DNA of 64,000 bases, taken from assembly GCF_000284015.1 (NCBI RefSeq), contig NC_016943.1:1963541-2027540 (forward strand), in the 5' to 3' direction. Below the pieces are notes generated by a model. It was not told where the DNA came from and did no database searches. It saw nothing but the letters and a program-made list of their open reading frames with translations. Positions 36,733 to 45,047 of this stretch are shown here, in pieces. Source of the DNA: Blastococcus saxobsidens DD2 (GTDB taxonomy: Bacteria > Actinomycetota > Actinomycetes > Mycobacteriales > Geodermatophilaceae). Position numbers and translations under genes: made by a program. The first letter of the stretch is position 1; the number at the start of each line of letters is the position of its first letter.

Positions 36733-37178
36733 CGGCGTGCACTCTCCTTCACGGTCGAGATGTCGGTCTTCACGCTGGAGATGGCCTCGGTGGGGATCGG
36801 CGGGGAGCCCTTCTGGACGTCCTTTTTGCCGACCAGCGCGAGCACCCCGGCGACGGCGAACAGGACGACCGCGACGATCAGGGCGGCCAGCCAGGCAGGC
36901 AGCACCAGGGCCAGGGCGAGGATCGCCGTGGTGATCAGCACGGCGAGGCCGAAGAAGGCGAACAGTCCCGCGCCGCCGAACAGGCCGGCACCGATGCCGA
37001 GCTTCTTGGCCTTCTGGGTCATCTCGGCCTGGGCGAGGCGGGCCTCGTCACGGACCAGGCGGCTGATCTGCTCGGTGAGCTGGCCGATCAACTGCCCGGT
37101 CGACGCGTTCTCGGATGCGGGTGGGTGGTCGGTGGCCCGGGTGGCGCCCGTGGTGGGCTGGGGCGTGGGTGCGGTCAT
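36729..37178 (-). CDS. Phage holin family protein (actinobacterial holin-X)
   Basis: A 149-residue protein of the putative actinobacterial holin-X superfamily III (DUF1469). The N-terminal helix TGQLIGQLTEQISRLVRDEARLAQAEM is followed by two membrane spans (about 62-85 and 92-115) and a short tail. Despite the name there is no sign of a prophage; these proteins are chromosomal and probably act in membrane organisation. The ATG at 37178 has a strong GGAGG 4 nt upstream, which decides the start over the frame open to 37211. First gene of a cluster with DUF3618 and DUF4235, each joined by 4-nt overlaps. Confidence 0.88.
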   Translation of the reverse strand: MTAPTPQPTTGATRATDHPPASENASTGQLIGQLTEQISRLVRDEARLAQAEMTQKAKKLGIGAGLFGGAGLFAFFGLAVLITTAILALALVLPAWLAALIVAVVLFAVAGVLALVGKKDVQKGSPPIPTEAISSVKTDISTVKESARR

Positions 37179-37306
37179 CGGTCCTCCGGTCGGCGGTCGA
37201 TGCAGGTCCATGCCCCTCCGGGGCCCCGGGTAATCCGCCGGTCCGTCACACCGGCGTCCGGACGGTCCGGGATGCCGACGGCGGGCACATCGCTAGCCTC
37301 GACCGC

Positions 37307-37519
37307 ATGAGCTGGCATTGGCGCTTGGAAGACCCGGCCGGAGCGGCCCTGGACCCGGCCGCGGTCGGGGTCGAGGTCCCGGAGGCGGACAACCAGGGCG
37401 ACGCCGAGTCGTGGCTGGGCGAGAACTGGCGCGAGCTGCTGGACCGCGGGGTCGCCCAGGTCACGTTGCTCGAGGACGAGCGCAAGGCCTACGGCCCGAT
37501 GGGCCTGTCGGCGACGTAA
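37307..37519 (+). CDS. Small acidic conserved protein
   Basis: A 70-residue acidic protein beginning MSWHWRLEDPAG and containing DNQGDAESWLGENWREL and VAQVTLLEDERKAYGPMGL. It is recognisable as a short conserved actinobacterial protein without known function. TAGCCT at 37294-37299 ends 7 nt before the ATG at 37307 and there is no ribosome binding site, so it is probably leaderless. It is divergent from the holin-X cluster. Confidence 0.8.
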   Translation: MSWHWRLEDPAGAALDPAAVGVEVPEADNQGDAESWLGENWRELLDRGVAQVTLLEDERKAYGPMGLSAT

Positions 37520-37524
37520 CCCTC

Positions 37525-37540
37525 AGCTCGAGGTCGAGCT
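37525..37540. terminator. Small convergent hairpin
   Basis: AGCTCGA (37525-37531) pairs with TCGAGCT (37534-37540), between the convergent stops at 37519 and 37555. It is short and weak compared with the other terminators. Confidence 0.45.
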
Positions 37541-37554
37541 TCGTGGGCCTCGCG

Positions 37555-38538
37555 TCAGCCGCGCGCGGTCTTGCTCGGATCGCGCTGCACGACGTCCCCG
37601 AGGACGTCGTCGATCCGGGTCAGGACGTCGGCGTCGAGGGTGACCCCGGCCGCCGCGACGTTGTCCTGCACCTGCTCCGGCCGGGTCGCGCCGATGATCG
37701 CGGCGGCCACGTTGCGGTTCTGCAGCACCCACGCCAGCGCGAGCTGGGCCATCGACAGGCCGAGGTCCTCGGCGATCGGGCGCAGCTGCTGGACGCGACC
37801 GAGGAGGTCGTCGCTCATGAACCGCTGCATCGACTGCCCGGCCTCGGGGTGCCCGCCCCGGCTGTCGGCGGGCGGCTGCTCGCCCGGGCGGTACTTTCCC
37901 GTGAGGATCCCCTGGGCCAGCGGCGACCAGACGATCTGGGACAGCCCCTCCTGCTCCGACGTCGGGACGACCTCCGCCTCGATCACCCGCCAGAGCATCG
38001 AGTACTGCGGCTGGTTGCTGATGAAGGGGATGCCGAGCTCGCGGGCGAGCGCCGCCCCGGCGGCGATCTGCTCGGCATTCCACTCGGAGACCCCGATGTA
38101 GAGGGCCTTGCCCGACCGCACCAGGTCGGCGAAGGCCGTCATCGTCTCCTCCAGCGGCACCGACGGGTCGTAGCGGTGTGCCTGGTACAGGTCGACGTAA
38201 TCGGTCTGCAGCCGGCGCAGCGAGGCGTGGCAGCTCTCGATGACGTGCTTGCGGCCGAGGCCGCGGTCGTTCCGGCCCGGCCCGGTGGGCCAGTAGACCT
38301 TCGTGAACAGCTCGATCGACTCCCGCCGCTGCCCGGCCAGCGCGGCCCCCAGCACCGTCTCGGCGCGGGTGCCGGCATAGACGTCGGCGGTGTCGAAGGT
38401 GGTGATCCCGGCGTCCAGGGCGGCCCGGACGCAGGCGTGCGCCGCGTCCTCCTCCACCTGCCCGCCGTGGGTGAGCCAGTTGCCGTACGCGATCTCGGAG
38501 ATGGTCAGGCCGGAACGGCCGAGGCGTCTGAATTCCAC
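37555..38538 (-). CDS. Aldo/keto reductase, Kv-beta-like
   Basis: A 327-residue NADPH-dependent TIM-barrel oxidoreductase. The tetrad is visible as Asp and Tyr in FDTADVYAGTRAE, Lys in ELFTKVYW and His in DLYQAHRYD. The cofactor region includes GVSEWNAEQI, WSPLAQGILTGKYRPG and IIGATRPEQVQDN. Sequence style fits the potassium-channel beta-subunit/YghZ branch. The GTG at 38538 follows TAACGT by 8 nt, so the transcript is probably leaderless; the long frame upstream is antisense noise. The substrate is unknown. Confidence 0.92.
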   Translation of the reverse strand: MEFRRLGRSGLTISEIAYGNWLTHGGQVEEDAAHACVRAALDAGITTFDTADVYAGTRAETVLGAALAGQRRESIELFTKVYWPTGPGRNDRGLGRKHVIESCHASLRRLQTDYVDLYQAHRYDPSVPLEETMTAFADLVRSGKALYIGVSEWNAEQIAAGAALARELGIPFISNQPQYSMLWRVIEAEVVPTSEQEGLSQIVWSPLAQGILTGKYRPGEQPPADSRGGHPEAGQSMQRFMSDDLLGRVQQLRPIAEDLGLSMAQLALAWVLQNRNVAAAIIGATRPEQVQDNVAAAGVTLDADVLTRIDDVLGDVVQRDPSKTARG

Positions 38539-38549
38539 GGATCGCGACG

Positions 38550-39359
38550 TTAGGCGCCGCGCGGGACGACCGCCCGGTCGGACCCGGCGACCAGCACCGA
38601 CCCGTCCTCGACCAGCCGGGCACCGTGGCTGCTCAGGCGCTCGGCCAGCAACGGGGCCGGCGGGTTGTGGTGGCTCAGGTGCACCGCCACGACGTCGGTG
38701 CCGGCGGTGACCGCACCGACGGCACGGAGCCGGTCGAGCTGCGCGGGGAAGGTGCTCAGGTCCAGGTGCCCGGTGTCGTGGCCGACGTGGTCGCCGAACG
38801 TCTGCTCCAACAGCACCACGTCGTACGCGGCCCCCCGTGCCGCCTCCACGGTCGCGGCGGGCAACGGCCCGGTGTCGGTGGCGTACAGCAACCGGGCGCC
38901 GTCGGGCCCCGTGACGTCGTAGAGCACGGTGGGGACCTCGTGGTCGCCGGCGAGGGCGCGGACGTCGTAGCCGGCCCGGTGCACCACCGCGCCGGCGGTC
39001 ACGGGCACCAGCTCCACCGGGTCCTCCGGGCCGAGCCAGGGCCGGACCGCCTCGAGCACGGGGGCGGGGCCGACCACGGTGAGTGGCTCGCTGCGGCGCA
39101 CCCACTGGCGTGCCAGCAGCAGCAGGGGCGCGCAGTGGTCGGGGTGGTCGTGGGTGACCAGCACGGTGTGCACGCCGGCCAGGCAGACGTCGACCGGTGG
39201 TGGCGCCGGTGCCAGGTCGAGCAGTACGGCCTCGTCCAGCAGGGCCGACGTCGGCCGGCGGAGCTCGCCGCGCCGGCGGGCGTCGGTGCACGACGCGCAG
39301 GTGCACCAGGGGTTGGGCCAGCCGTCGGCAGCGCCGGTGCCCAGGACGGTGACGCGCAT
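38550..39359 (-). CDS. MBL-fold metallohydrolase, PhnP-like
   Basis: A 269-residue metallo-beta-lactamase-fold hydrolase. Metal ligands are in VLVTHDHPDHCAPLLLL, with later ligands in the ATDTGPLP and VHLSHHNPP regions. The N-terminal MRVTVLGTGAADGWPNPWC and a CTCASC knuckle resemble PhnP, which acts on cyclic ribose phosphates, but C-P lyase genes are absent here and the substrate is unknown. The ATG at 39359 is 44 bp after the DUF3043 stop, so it may be cotranscribed with that gene; the aldo/keto reductase follows 12 bp downstream. Confidence 0.85.
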   Translation of the reverse strand: MRVTVLGTGAADGWPNPWCTCASCTDARRRGELRRPTSALLDEAVLLDLAPAPPPVDVCLAGVHTVLVTHDHPDHCAPLLLLARQWVRRSEPLTVVGPAPVLEAVRPWLGPEDPVELVPVTAGAVVHRAGYDVRALAGDHEVPTVLYDVTGPDGARLLYATDTGPLPAATVEAARGAAYDVVLLEQTFGDHVGHDTGHLDLSTFPAQLDRLRAVGAVTAGTDVVAVHLSHHNPPAPLLAERLSSHGARLVEDGSVLVAGSDRAVVPRGA

Positions 39360-39402
39360 CAGTCGTGCGACGCCGTCGCCCAGCGAGGCCGCCCGAGCCT
39401 GC

Positions 39403-40014
39403 TCAGACCTCTGCGCCGAGCGGGACCTCGGGCTTGGGGAAGCGCCACCGGCGGATCATGGTGGACCGGCTGATGCCGTACCAGACCAGGCCCTTCATCT
39501 TGTGGTCCTGGTCGGGGAACCGGTCGGCGACCGTGCGCTTGATCTTCCGGCCGAGCACGAACGAGTCGATGATCAGCACCATGAAGAAGGCGACGGCGAC
39601 GAAGCTCGTGTAGCTCTTCACCGCCATGCTCGGCACCAGGGTGCCGACGAGCATCACCGCCGCGAGCGCGAGGAAGAAGCTGCCCACGTTGCGGCGGCTG
39701 TCGACGATGTCGCGGACGAGCTTGCGGACCGGCCCACGGTCGCGGGCGGGCAGGTAGCCGTCGTCACCGCGGGCCATGCCCTGCCGTGTCTCCGTGCGGC
39801 GGGTGGCCTGCTGCGCGCGCATCCGCTTGTAGGCCTCCTTGCGCGTGGTGGGCGGCGGCGGGGGCGGGCCGGGCCGCTTGCCCTGGGCCACGTGGCGCTT
39901 CGGCGTCGGACGCCCCTTGCCGCCGGCCTTGACCAGCTGGTCGGTCAGCTCGCCGGTGTTCCCGGCATCGGACGTCTCGGTGTGGTCCCGGCGGCCGGGC
40001 AGGCGGAGCTTCAC
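39403..40014 (-). CDS. DUF3043 membrane protein
   Basis: A 203-residue actinobacterial protein. A basic N-terminal half with a proline run (about 45-56) and RKEAYKRMRAQQATRRTET leads to two membrane spans (about 117-137 and 142-160). The C-terminus has RKIKRTVADRFPDQDHK and GISRSTMIRRWRFPKP. The function is unknown; from memory its counterpart Rv2206 is near the ErpA-like gene in mycobacteria, as here. The GTG at 40014 follows TAGACT by 8 nt, so it is probably leaderless. It is divergent from erpA. Confidence 0.88.
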   Translation of the reverse strand: MKLRLPGRRDHTETSDAGNTGELTDQLVKAGGKGRPTPKRHVAQGKRPGPPPPPPTTRKEAYKRMRAQQATRRTETRQGMARGDDGYLPARDRGPVRKLVRDIVDSRRNVGSFFLALAAVMLVGTLVPSMAVKSYTSFVAVAFFMVLIIDSFVLGRKIKRTVADRFPDQDHKMKGLVWYGISRSTMIRRWRFPKPEVPLGAEV

Positions 40015-40070
40015 GGCCCGGAAGTCTACGTGTGTGAGCAATGCAGCCCCGGCGGACGAGCCCCGAGACG

Positions 40071-40076
40071 TACAGT
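40071..40076 (+). promoter_or_regulatory. Candidate -10 box upstream of the erpA-like gene
   Basis: TACAGT about 90 bp before the start codon, which would leave an 80-nt leader with a GGAGGGAGAGGA ribosome binding site. This contrasts with the leaderless neighbours. Confidence 0.4.
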
Positions 40077-40166
40077 GGGTGCGCACGGGAAGCGGAGCCG
40101 TTCCGGCGGCGTTCGTTCGCGACAGGACGCGCCTACGCGGACACCCCGGAGGGAGAGGACAGGAAT

Positions 40167-40514
40167 ATGACGGTGCAGGACACCACGGCCACCGGCGTCG
40201 TGCTCAGCGACCCCGCGGCCGCCAAGGTCAAGGCGTTGCTGGACCAGGAGGGCCGCGACGACCTGCGGCTGCGCATCGCCGTCCAGCCCGGTGGATGCTC
40301 CGGCCTGCGGTACCAGCTCTTCTTCGACGAGCGGTTCCTCGACGGTGACCAGACCTACGACTTCGGCGGCGTCGAGGTCATCGTCGACCGGATGAGCAGC
40401 CCGTACCTGGGCGGTGCGGTCATCGACTTCGTCGACAGCATCGAGAAGCAGGGCTTCACGATCGACAACCCGAACGCGCAGGGCTCCTGCGCGTGCGGCG
40501 ACTCGTTCAACTAG
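40167..40514 (+). CDS. erpA: A-type iron-sulfur carrier protein
   Basis: A 115-residue HesB/IscA-family protein that passes Fe-S clusters to target enzymes. The three conserved cysteines are in PGGCSGLRYQ (C40-region) and SCACGDSF near the C-terminus. Length and motifs are standard. The ATG at 40167 has GGAGAGGACAGG upstream. LipA, LpdA partners and the Rieske protein encoded in this window need Fe-S or related assembly, so the neighbourhood is sensible. The symbol is by similarity; it could equally be a general IscA homologue. Confidence 0.92.
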   Translation: MTVQDTTATGVVLSDPAAAKVKALLDQEGRDDLRLRIAVQPGGCSGLRYQLFFDERFLDGDQTYDFGGVEVIVDRMSSPYLGGAVIDFVDSIEKQGFTIDNPNAQGSCACGDSFN

Positions 40515-40626
40515 GACACCGCGATCCTCCGGATCGCACCGCGGCCAATTGCCGTCCCCGGACGCGTTGAGCCGCTTCGTCGTCCCTTCGCAGGAGACCC
40601 TCCGGGTCCCCACTAGGGACGACACG

Positions 40627-40660
40627 ACGGCCCGGCTCCCGTACGAGGGAGCCGGGCCGT
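40627..40660. terminator. Convergent terminator of erpA and asnB
   Basis: ACGGCCCGGCTCCC (40627-40640) pairs perfectly with GGGAGCCGGGCCGT (40647-40660) around a 6-nt loop, followed by TGTGGTT. Confidence 0.88.
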
Positions 40661-40684
40661 TGTGGTTGCTCGGAGACCCTCGCC

Positions 40685-42616
40685 CTACAACCGGACGGGG
40701 TAGACGGTCTCCGGGATGACCGGCTTGATCCGCTCCTCGACGAAGACCCCGTGCCACACCATGAAGACCAGGAGAGTCCACAGCTTGCGGGAGTAGTCGA
40801 CAGGTGAGCCGGCGCGCTGGTTCTGCCGGTGCGCCGCCAGCATGGCCAGGACCTGCCGCTTGTCCAGCCACTCGTCGGTCTGGCTCTCCTCGACGACCTG
40901 CCGCGCCCAGTCGTGCAGGTCCTCGGCCAGCCAGTGCCGGGTGGGTACGGGGAACCCGAGCTTGCGGCGGTTCAGGACGTGCGGCGGCACGATCTGCTCC
41001 AGTGCCCGACGCAGCGCGTACTTCGTCGTCTCCTTGGTCACCCGCTGGTCGACCGGGATGGTCGAGGCCACCCGGAAGACCTCCGGGTCGAGGAACGGCA
41101 CCCGCAGCTCCAGCGAGTTGGCCATGGTCATCTTGTCGGCCTTGACGAGGATGTCACCGCGCAGCCAGGTGAACAGGTCCACGTACTGCATGGCGGTGAC
41201 GTCGTCGTAGCCGGCCGCACGGGTCCGCTCGTACAGCGCGCGGGTGACGGCGACGTGCGAGAGGTCGGGGTCCCGCCTCTCGAGGAACGTCAGCTCCTCG
41301 TCCCGGAAGATCCGCGCGTTGCCGTAGTAGCGCTGTTCGAGCGGGATGGCGCCGCGGCGGAGCAGGTCCTTGCCGCGCATGCCGTCGGGCAGCTTCGTCG
41401 ACAAGGTGCCCAGCGCGCGGCGGAGGCCCCCGGGGAGCTTGTCGAAGGCGGCCAGCGACAGGGGCTCGCGGTAGATGTTGTAGCCGCCGAAGAGCTCGTC
41501 GGCGCCCTCACCGGAGAGCACCACCTTGACGTGCTTGCGGGCCTCGCGGGCCACGAAGTACAGCGGCACGAGCGCCGGGTCGGCCACCGGATCGTCCAGG
41601 TACCAGACCACGAGCGGGATGGAGTCGGCGAACTCCTCCGGCGTCACCACCTTGGTGATGTGCTCGACGCCGATGGCCGCCGCGGACTCGGCGGCGACGT
41701 CGATCTCGGAGAAGCCCTCCCGCCCGAAGCCGACCGTGAAGGTCATGAGGTCGGGGTTGTACCGCTTGGCCAGGGCCGCGATCGCCGTGGAGTCGATGCC
41801 GCCGGAGAGGAAGGACCCGACGGTGACGTCGGCGCGCATGTGCATCCGGACCGAGTCGTCCAGGACGTCGGCGATCCGGTCGTAGAGGGCCTGCTGCTCG
41901 TCCGTGGCGACCGGACGGACCGGGAAGGTCGGGTGGAAGTAGCGCTCGGTCCGTAGTTCGCCGTCGACGACGGTGAAGCTGGTACCGCTCTCGATCCGGC
42001 GGATGCCGCGGTGCAGCGTCGCGGGCTCCGGTACGTACTGGAGCGTCAGGTAGTGCTGCAGCGAGGCGCCGTCCACGCCGCCGGCGGCGGTGCTGCCGCC
42101 GAGCATCTCCAGCAGGGCCTTCTTCTCGGAGCTGAACACGAGCGCGCCGTCGGCCAGTCGTGCGGTGAACAGCGGCTTGATGCCGAACGGGTCGCGGGCC
42201 CCGAAGACCTTGTTCTCCTGGGTGTCCCAGATCAGGAAGGCGAACATGCCGCGCAGCCGGTGGACGACGTCCTCGCCCCACTGGTGGTACCCGGCGACGA
42301 TCGCCTCGGTGTCCCCCTCGGTGGCGAAGGTGGCCCCGGCGGCCGTCAGCTCCTCGCGGAGCTCCAGGTAGTTGTAGATCTCACCGTTGAAGACGATCCG
42401 GTAACGGCCGTCGGCGTAGGGCATCGGCTGGTGGCTGTGCTCGATGTCGATGAACGACAGCCGGTTGAAGCCGAACACCGCGCGCTCGTCCCACCAGGCC
42501 TCGTTCTCGTCGGGGCCGCGGTGGCGCAGGCAGTGCTGCGCTCCGCGGACGGCGGCGACGGTGGTGTCGGTGACGCGCTCGGCGTCGGTGGAGAAGTAGG
42601 CGAGCAGGCCACACAT
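40685..42616 (-). CDS. asnB: Asparagine synthase (glutamine-hydrolysing)
   Basis: A 643-residue two-domain enzyme. The N-terminal glutaminase domain starts MCGLLAYFSTD, so Cys2 becomes the nucleophile after Met removal, and shows RLSFIDIEHSHQPM and FNGEIYNYLELREEL. The synthetase domain has the ATP pyrophosphatase P-loop FLSGGIDSTAIAALA, GEGADELFGGYNIY and RVPFLDPE. The ATG at 42616 must be the start because Cys2 is required. In mycobacteria AsnB/LtsA is linked to amidation of cell-wall peptides and antibiotic resistance, and the gene is beside ctaC as here; a role in wall amidation is therefore possible. Confidence 0.93.
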   Translation of the reverse strand: MCGLLAYFSTDAERVTDTTVAAVRGAQHCLRHRGPDENEAWWDERAVFGFNRLSFIDIEHSHQPMPYADGRYRIVFNGEIYNYLELREELTAAGATFATEGDTEAIVAGYHQWGEDVVHRLRGMFAFLIWDTQENKVFGARDPFGIKPLFTARLADGALVFSSEKKALLEMLGGSTAAGGVDGASLQHYLTLQYVPEPATLHRGIRRIESGTSFTVVDGELRTERYFHPTFPVRPVATDEQQALYDRIADVLDDSVRMHMRADVTVGSFLSGGIDSTAIAALAKRYNPDLMTFTVGFGREGFSEIDVAAESAAAIGVEHITKVVTPEEFADSIPLVVWYLDDPVADPALVPLYFVAREARKHVKVVLSGEGADELFGGYNIYREPLSLAAFDKLPGGLRRALGTLSTKLPDGMRGKDLLRRGAIPLEQRYYGNARIFRDEELTFLERRDPDLSHVAVTRALYERTRAAGYDDVTAMQYVDLFTWLRGDILVKADKMTMANSLELRVPFLDPEVFRVASTIPVDQRVTKETTKYALRRALEQIVPPHVLNRRKLGFPVPTRHWLAEDLHDWARQVVEESQTDEWLDKRQVLAMLAAHRQNQRAGSPVDYSRKLWTLLVFMVWHGVFVEERIKPVIPETVYPVRL

Positions 42617-42666
42617 GAGGCGCGGGACTCCGTGGTCGAGGGGGCGGCGGCCGGGGGCCGCGGGGG

Positions 42667-43017
42667 TCAGACGCGCTCGCCGGCGCGCATCTTGCGGGTG
42701 ACGTTGCGCTCGGCGACGAACGACAGGAACGGGATCGTCCCCAGGACGAGGCTCACGATCGTGCCCTTGAGGCTCCACTTCGCCCGCAGCGCGAGATCCA
42801 CGGCGGACAGGAAGAACAGTGCGTAGAGCCAGCCGTGCGCGGTGCCGAGCACGGTCGAGGGCTCCGAGATGCCGGCGAGGTGGTTCAGCGGCACCGCGAC
42901 GCAGATCAGCAGGATCAGCAGGACGCCCACGACGTTGGCCATGACCCGGTACCGCTGGAGAGCGGCCCCGATGGCCTGCTCGGAGTCGCGGGCCGGCGCG
43001 GTGCGGTCAGCGGCCAC
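42667..43017 (-). CDS. DUF3817 membrane protein
   Basis: A 116-residue protein with three membrane spans (about 28-48, 60-78 and 86-104) and the family features RYRVMANVVGVLLILL, GTAHGWLYALFFLSAVDL and FVAERNVTRKM. DUF3817 proteins are common in actinobacteria; function unknown. The GTG at 43017 lies 11 nt inside the 3' end of the preceding gene, so the two are probably translated together; ATG 42942 is a less likely start because it cuts the first helix. Confidence 0.88.
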   Translation of the reverse strand: MAADRTAPARDSEQAIGAALQRYRVMANVVGVLLILLICVAVPLNHLAGISEPSTVLGTAHGWLYALFFLSAVDLALRAKWSLKGTIVSLVLGTIPFLSFVAERNVTRKMRAGERV

Positions 43018-43375
43018 TACCGGCGCTCCGCTGTCCCAGGGCCTTCTCGTTGAGCTCGGCCAGGTAGGCGTTGTAGGCGGCCAGCTCCGGGTCGCCGGTC
43101 GTGTCGATCCGCGGTCGCTGGTACAGCACCACGGCGTGTCCCGGCCGGTCCTCGTCCGGGTCGCGGTGCAGCTCGACCCGCACCATGCGCACGTAGAACC
43201 AGAGGCCCATGAAGCCGTAGAGCGGCCACTGCAGGGCGTAGCTCCAGTTGACCGCGCCGCCCCCTGCCTCGGCCTTGGACAGCTGCCAGTAGCCGAGGAA
43301 GAACGTGGCGACGAACAGGGCGACCACGAGCAGGTGCAGGAGCACCCATCTCGGGGTCAGGAGCCGGGTGAACAC
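43007..43375 (-). CDS. Small membrane protein near cytochrome oxidase genes
   Basis: A 122-residue protein. Two membrane spans (about 10-28 and 45-64) surround a short loop, and a cytoplasmic tail follows with DRPGHAVVLYQRPRID, DPELAAYNAYLAELNEKAL. The first span (VLLHLLVVALFVATFFLGYW) followed by QLSKAEAG resembles SURF1-type N-termini, but the rest does not. The function is unknown; being divergent from ctaC suggests an oxidase-related role. The GTG at 43375 follows TAGAGT by 7 nt. The longer upstream frame runs antisense to ctaC and is rejected. Confidence 0.82.
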   Translation of the reverse strand: MFTRLLTPRWVLLHLLVVALFVATFFLGYWQLSKAEAGGGAVNWSYALQWPLYGFMGLWFYVRMVRVELHRDPDEDRPGHAVVLYQRPRIDTTGDPELAAYNAYLAELNEKALGQRSAGSGR

Positions 43376-43630
43376 GCCCTCGACTCTAACCGCCGTCCCC
43401 GAGGCTCCGGCGTCTGCGACCGGCCGGAGCTCCGCGGCGACCGGTGCCCGCCGCTCGCCGAACCCCGGTGCCCGACCCGCCCGGCCGTCTCCGGTGGTCG
43501 GCCCCTGGGGCGGGTCGGCTAGTCTCGCCCCACACTGTGATCGGCGGGGATTCACTCTGCCGAGCACTGGTGGAGGACCCGCTGGAAGGACCGCCCGGGT
43601 GTCGGGCGGAGGACGAGGAGGCAGCGAGCA

Positions 43631-44533
43631 GTGGCTCGAGGCAGCAGGCTCGCGCGGCTGGCCGCGCTCGGTCTCCTGGGGGTCCTGACCCTCACCGGAT
43701 GCGACATCACCGACCGTGAGTTCTGGGTCGAGAACTTCGTCCGGTTCGGCTGGCCGGAGGGCATCACCGACGAGGCCGAGTCCATGCGCACGCTGTGGAT
43801 CTGGTCGTCCTACGCGGCCCTGCTCATCGGCGGTGTGGTGTGGGCGCTCATCGCCTACACGGTCATCGCCCACCGCAAGAAGAGCGACGAGCTGCCGCGC
43901 CAGACGGCGTACAACCTGCCGCTGGAGATCGTGTACACGATCATCCCGTTCGCCATCATCGCCGGCCTCTTCTTCTTCACCGTGGTGACGCAGAACGAGG
44001 TGCTGGACCGCGACGAGGAGCCCGACACCACGATCGCGGTCAACGCGTTCAAGTGGAACTGGCAGTTCGTCTACCCGGAGACTGCCGGGCCCGACGGCGA
44101 GCCTGTCGACACCGTGGGCACCAGCACGGAGATCCCGATCCTCGTGGTGCCCACCGATCAGACGGTGCAGTTCGAACTGGCCTCGGCCGACGTCATCCAC
44201 TCCTTCTGGGTGCCGGACTTCCTGTTCAAGCTGGACGTCATCCCCGGCAACGAGAACGGCCGGGACAACGTCTTCCAGGTGACCGTCCGCGAGGAGGGCG
44301 CCTATGTCGGCCGGTGCGCCGAGCTCTGCGGCACCTACCACGCCTACATGAACTTCGAGGTCCGTGCGGTGCCGGGCGACGTCTACGACGCCTACCTGGA
44401 GGCCCGGGAAGAGGGTCTGAGCACCTACGAGGCCCTGGAGGAGATCGGCGAGGAGGGCGTGGCGAGCACCACGACGCCCCTGGACCTGATCCAGACGAAG
44501 GTCGTCGAGCAGTTGCAGCCCGCCGGTGACTGA
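43631..44533 (+). CDS. ctaC: Cytochrome c oxidase subunit II
   Basis: A 300-residue lipoprotein of the aa3 oxidase, receiving electrons through the CuA centre. The signal peptide ends in a lipobox (VLTLTGC). Two membrane spans follow (about 55-77 and 98-120). The CuA domain has AVNAFKWNWQFVYPE and ligands in VIHSFWVPDF and GRCAELCGTYHAYM. The GTG at 43631 has GAGGAGG upstream. Subunit IV (ctaF) follows 51 bp downstream; subunit I (ctaD) is not in the window, which is also the case at this locus in mycobacteria, from memory. Confidence 0.96.
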   Translation: MARGSRLARLAALGLLGVLTLTGCDITDREFWVENFVRFGWPEGITDEAESMRTLWIWSSYAALLIGGVVWALIAYTVIAHRKKSDELPRQTAYNLPLEIVYTIIPFAIIAGLFFFTVVTQNEVLDRDEEPDTTIAVNAFKWNWQFVYPETAGPDGEPVDTVGTSTEIPILVVPTDQTVQFELASADVIHSFWVPDFLFKLDVIPGNENGRDNVFQVTVREEGAYVGRCAELCGTYHAYMNFEVRAVPGDVYDAYLEAREEGLSTYEALEEIGEEGVASTTTPLDLIQTKVVEQLQPAGD

Positions 44534-44584
44534 GGCCCTCACCCCCGTTTCCCGGACCGCACAGACGCACGAGGAGGCACGGCC

Positions 44585-44989
44585 GTGAAGGTCGAGGCAC
44601 TGATCTTCAACCTGATCGCGGTGTTCTGCTTCGTCTCCGCGGTCGTCTACGGATTCTGGTCGATGGAGCCCATCGGCACGACGGCCCTGGCGCTGTCCGG
44701 CGGGCTGACCCTGCTCATCGGCGGGTTCTTCTGGTTCGTCTCGCGCCGCATCGACGCTCGTCCGGAGGACCGCAAGGACGCAGAGATCGCCGACGGCGCC
44801 GGCGAGCTGGGCTTCTTCAGCCCGGCCAGCTACTGGCCGTTCGGCCTGGCGCTGTCCGTGGCGCTGACCGGCCTGGGCGTCGCCTTCTGGTACTACTGGC
44901 TGCTCCTCATGGGTGCCGTAGCCGTGGTGATCACCGTGGGCGGTCTGCTCTTCGAGTACTACGTGGGGCAGAACGCCCAGCAGAGCTGA
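44585..44989 (+). CDS. ctaF: Cytochrome c oxidase subunit 4, actinobacterial type
   Basis: A 134-residue membrane protein with four spans (about 5-25, 32-52, 80-98 and 100-122). It starts MKVEALIFNLIAVFCFVS and ends LLFEYYVGQNAQQS, which is the usual actinobacterial subunit IV pattern. It stabilises the aa3 oxidase in the bcc-aa3 supercomplex. The GTG/ATG context GAGGAGGCACGGCC precedes the ATG at 44585. It follows ctaC in the same operon and is closed by a strong terminator. Confidence 0.95.
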   Translation: MKVEALIFNLIAVFCFVSAVVYGFWSMEPIGTTALALSGGLTLLIGGFFWFVSRRIDARPEDRKDAEIADGAGELGFFSPASYWPFGLALSVALTGLGVAFWYYWLLLMGAVAVVITVGGLLFEYYVGQNAQQS

Positions 44990-45009
44990 TCTGCTCGGCA
45001 CCGAACGTA

Positions 45010-45047
45010 CGAGGGCTCCTTCCGCGGGTAGGTGGAAGGAGCCCTCG
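45010..45047. terminator. Terminator of ctaC-ctaF
   Basis: A perfect 14-bp stem: CGAGGGCTCCTTCC (45010-45023) with GGAAGGAGCCCTCG (45034-45047), 10-nt loop, 20 bp after the ctaF stop. Confidence 0.9.

Noticed and set aside
36729-37178. Prophage, suggested by the holin name
   Set aside because: No phage structural, lysis or replication genes are nearby; holin-X proteins are ordinary chromosomal genes in actinobacteria.
43376-45001. Upstream extension of the small membrane protein at 43007-43375
   Set aside because: The extension is antisense to ctaC and ctaF, and a TAGAGT box 7 nt before GTG 43375 gives a better start.
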